This document shows, one piece after another, positions 60,513-64,000 of a DNA stretch of 64,000 bases. This DNA is from DASZFV01 sp035549075 (GTDB taxonomy: Bacteria; Myxococcota_A; Polyangia; Fen-1088), in NCBI GenBank assembly GCA_035549075.1, contig DASZRT010000118.1, forward strand, positions 33,277 through 97,276. The letters run 5' to 3'. Every line of letters starts with the position of its first letter. Position 1 is the stretch's first letter. The translations under genes were made by a program, and so were the position numbers. A model generated the notes under the pieces. That model did no database searches. It had not been told where the DNA came from and saw nothing but the letters and a program-made list of their open reading frames with translations.

Positions 60513-61370
60513 GTGAGCCACCTCGTCGCGTACGTTGGCAACGAGCCCGAGAACATCGCCTGCGCGCTGTTCTCCGCGCGCGGAGCCATGCACTCTCGCG
60601 CGTCTGCACCGCGCGAAGGCTGGGGCCTGGGCTTCGTCCAGGGCGGCGAAGTGTTGCTGCAGAAGCGCCCGCGCGCCGAGACGAGCGACGTCGATCTCTA
60701 CGGCCTCGTCAAAGACCTGCGCGCCGATGCCATCGTTGGTCGCATCGGCTTCGGGCGCACCAGCTTGGGCGACCCGGACGCCAACACGAGCGCCGAGAAC
60801 GCCGACCCGTTCCGCTTCCGGTCTTGGTTGTTCGGATCGGTCGGCGAGGTCGACGAGGCCGGGTTCCAGAGCGTGCGCGAGAAGCTCCTCGAGCGCGTGC
60901 CCGACTTCCTTCGCCGCAACATCCGCGGCCGCTCGCCGGGCGAGCACGTCTTTCACCTCTTCCTCGCGTTCCTTCACGACGCCGGCAGCCTCGACACACC
61001 CTCCCCCGCGCCTGGTGTCGTGCACGCCGCGCTCCGCGACAGCCTGGCCTTCGTCGATCGGTTGCTCGCGGCCGGTGGCAGCCCCGCCGTGCGGCTCGCG
61101 CTCGTCGCGACCAACGGCCGCGCCTTCGTCGCCGCGAACGGCGCGCACCCGCTGCGCTACCTGCACGTCGAAGGCATCTCGGACTGCCCCGTGCCGCACG
61201 GCCGCGTCGATCATGGCCGCGACACCCGCCGCATCCCGCACGAGAACCTGCGCGCCGTCATCGTCGAGGCCGACCGCGCGATCGAGCGCCGCGCCGGCTG
61301 GACCGACGTCCCCGAGAACTCGGTGCTGACCGTCGGCGCCGATCGGGCGCCGTCCGTGTCGACGCTCTGA
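60513..61370 (+). CDS. Class II glutamine amidotransferase homologue, probably inactive
   Basis: 285 residues from GTG. The fold matches YafJ/GATase_4 proteins: start SHLVAYVGNEPENIACALFS, then REGWGLGFVQGGEVLLQKRP, NADPFRFRSWLFGSVGE, RLALVATNGRAFVAANG and a VPENSVLTVGAD C terminus. The N-terminal Cys nucleophile is Ser2, and the HNG oxyanion motif reads SVG (109-111), so glutaminase activity is doubtful. It follows the hydrolase by 56 bases and may be co-transcribed. It might bind glutamine or a related ligand instead. Confidence 0.82.
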   Translation: MSHLVAYVGNEPENIACALFSARGAMHSRASAPREGWGLGFVQGGEVLLQKRPRAETSDVDLYGLVKDLRADAIVGRIGFGRTSLGDPDANTSAENADPFRFRSWLFGSVGEVDEAGFQSVREKLLERVPDFLRRNIRGRSPGEHVFHLFLAFLHDAGSLDTPSPAPGVVHAALRDSLAFVDRLLAAGGSPAVRLALVATNGRAFVAANGAHPLRYLHVEGISDCPVPHGRVDHGRDTRRIPHENLRAVIVEADRAIERRAGWTDVPENSVLTVGADRAPSVSTL

Positions 61371-61371
61371 G

Positions 61372-62769
61372 CTACATCGCCGTGGGCGCGGCGGCGCGGG
61401 CGAAGCGGCGGCGGCGGTAATAGCTGAAGATCGTCTGGATGATCGAGGCGACGGGCACGGCGAAGAGCGCCCCCACGAGCCCGTAGCTGTGCTCGCCCGC
61501 GATGAGCGCGAACACCACGAGCACGGGGTGGATCTTGGCCGCGTCGCCCATGATCTTCGGGTTGAGGAAGTTCGCCTCGACGAGGTGAATGCCGATGATC
61601 CAGCCGAGCACGAACAGGCCCTGCTTGAGATCGAACGTGCCCGACGAGATGAGCGCGATGGCGACGATCGGCACCGACGACAGGATCGACCCGAAGATCG
61701 GCACGAGGCTCATCGTCGCGGCGATGCCCGCGAGCAGCAGCGGGTACTTCACGTGAAAGATGAGCAGGCCGATGTACGTCATCGCGCCGTTGATCATGCA
61801 GATGACCAGCTGGCCGCGGATGACGCCCGACAGGCCGCGATCGACGCCGGCGATGATGCGGTCGTAGTCGACCTGGTAGGCCTCGGGCACGAGCGAGCGT
61901 AGGAAGCCTTTGACGCGCTGGAGGTCGACGAGGATGAACGCCGCGACCATGAGCACGAGGAACATGCGGCCGATGCCGTAGACGAGCGCCGTCACGAACT
62001 TCTGGCCGTACTCGATGGCGCGGTGGCTCTCTCCTTCGGTCGACTTCACGCGCTCGGTGAGCCACTTCTTGATGGCGCGCTCCCACTTGCCGCCCGTGAC
62101 GACCTCGGCTTCTTCGGAGTGCGGCGCGGCCACGATGAACTTGCCGCCGGGCGCCGGTTGCACCTCGAGCGCGAGCGAACGCAGGTCGATGCGGTAGCGC
62201 CCGTCGGGCAGCGGCTCGAGCACGATCCCGTGCGGCAGCTCGCGCGGCGTGTGTGGCGCCGTCGGCTCGCCCGCGTCGGAGGCGATCTGATCGCCCTCTT
62301 GTTGCGCGCCGAGGTGGGCGTCGACCCACGCGCCCGCGCGCGGCAGCGCCTCTTTGTTGAGGCGCGTGAACAGCTGCGGCGCTTCTCTGAACAGCCGCGC
62401 GAAGTCGCCCGACAGCTTCGGGATGAAGTACCCGATGAAGAGGCCGAGCGCCGCGAGGATGTTGACGTAGAGCAGGATGACGGCGAGCGCGCGCGGGAAC
62501 GGACGGCCCGCGACGCGCCACTTCGCCATGCGATCGACGACGGGCGCCAGGATGTACGCCACGAGGATCGCGAACAGGAACGGGAGCGCGACCTCTCGGA
62601 AGAGGTAGACGACGAAGATGCAGAACAGCGCGAAGCCCCAGAGCTTCGCGAACTGCCGCAGCCACGCGAGCGTGCGGGACGGGACGACGCGCGCGCGCCC
62701 GTCGCCGCCGGGCGGCGGCCCCGAGGGAGGCGCGCCGCCGGTGGGGGGGCGTTCCTCCTCGGGGCTCAT
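61372..62769 (-). CDS. AI-2E family (PerM-like) permease
   Basis: 465 residues with seven to eight hydrophobic segments. The N terminus is Pro/Gly-rich (EERPPTGGAPPSGPPPGG), then FALFCIFVVYLFREVALPFL and FAILVAYILAPVVDRMAKWR. A large soluble insert (about 120-235) is followed by the family core: GVDRGLSGVIRGQLVICMIN, AATMSLVPIFGSILSSVPIV, NFLNPKIMGDAAKIHPVLVV and GLVGALFAVPVASIIQT. The family includes AI-2 exporters and Na+/H+ antiporters; the substrate here is unknown. Convergent with the preceding gene (1-base gap) and 24 bases from rpsA. Confidence 0.88.
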   Translation of the reverse strand: MSPEEERPPTGGAPPSGPPPGGDGRARVVPSRTLAWLRQFAKLWGFALFCIFVVYLFREVALPFLFAILVAYILAPVVDRMAKWRVAGRPFPRALAVILLYVNILAALGLFIGYFIPKLSGDFARLFREAPQLFTRLNKEALPRAGAWVDAHLGAQQEGDQIASDAGEPTAPHTPRELPHGIVLEPLPDGRYRIDLRSLALEVQPAPGGKFIVAAPHSEEAEVVTGGKWERAIKKWLTERVKSTEGESHRAIEYGQKFVTALVYGIGRMFLVLMVAAFILVDLQRVKGFLRSLVPEAYQVDYDRIIAGVDRGLSGVIRGQLVICMINGAMTYIGLLIFHVKYPLLLAGIAATMSLVPIFGSILSSVPIVAIALISSGTFDLKQGLFVLGWIIGIHLVEANFLNPKIMGDAAKIHPVLVVFALIAGEHSYGLVGALFAVPVASIIQTIFSYYRRRRFARAAAPTAM

Positions 62770-62793
62770 GACGGTGAAGACCGCGGGGCGGCC

Positions 62794-64000
<1,207 letters not shown>

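Overview
The window is about 64 kb of very GC-rich DNA (roughly 70% by eye) with strong G/C third-position bias, many GTG/TTG starts and frequent ATGA/GTGA/TTGA stop-start overlaps. The gene content points to a myxobacterium (Myxococcota, probably Polyangia-like): a separate-gene trp operon, many type II signal peptide lipoproteins with Asp/Ala- or Gly/Thr-rich linkers, an RCC1-repeat Cys-rich lipoprotein, a PilZ protein, an ECF sigma factor, and a TamB/Omp85 pair. No phage, IS element, CRISPR array, rRNA or tRNA gene was recognised. It reads as a core chromosomal region.

Layout. 1-6441: trpE(partial)-G-D-C-F-B-A, a complete tryptophan pathway apart from the 5' end of trpE. 6478-9322: nucleotide-sugar genes (GDP-fucose synthase, GDP-mannose dehydratase, an RmlD-like reductase). 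9328-11335: a small membrane protein divergent from an ECF sigma factor/small membrane protein pair, then a polyprenol-phosphate mannose synthase. 11414-17005: envelope proteins, a FemAB/CelD-like acyltransferase and a winged-helix protein with a membrane tail. 17018-20141 (minus): VanZ-like protein, receiver-histidine kinase hybrid, HEAT-repeat protein and HAMP-like membrane protein. 20257-25310: PilZ protein, lipoprotein with carboxypeptidase-regulatory-like repeats, thymidylate kinase, zinc-ribbon Ser/Thr kinase homologue and a 49-residue basic protein. 25355-29389 (minus): spoT/rel, gmk, yicC and a small membrane protein. 29436-34476: secreted and lipoprotein genes, including an orphan peptide-type solute-binding protein and a TPR-zincin. 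34506-44950: polA, divergent from tamB and an Omp85 gene. 44928-52140 (minus): GT87 mannosyltransferase-like protein, SPOR protein and two large coupled lipoproteins. 52166-59554 (minus): ppdK, glyS, VOC protein, recO, a truncated RodZ-like protein and queE. 59605-64000: alpha/beta hydrolase, a degenerate glutamine amidotransferase, an AI-2E family permease and rpsA (its 5' end lies outside the window).

The most interesting theme is degenerate enzymes: a Ser/Thr kinase homologue with the DFG Asp changed to Asn, a histidine kinase lacking the N-box Asn and the D-box, and a class II amidotransferase lacking the Cys nucleophile and oxyanion Asn. Other points of interest are an Omp85 protein with about seven POTRA-like units next to TamB, a Lys-rich histone-like extension on PPDK, a RodZ homologue ending inside a palindromic element, and two short intergenic motifs, each found twice. 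No wholly new multi-gene system could be established from sequence alone.
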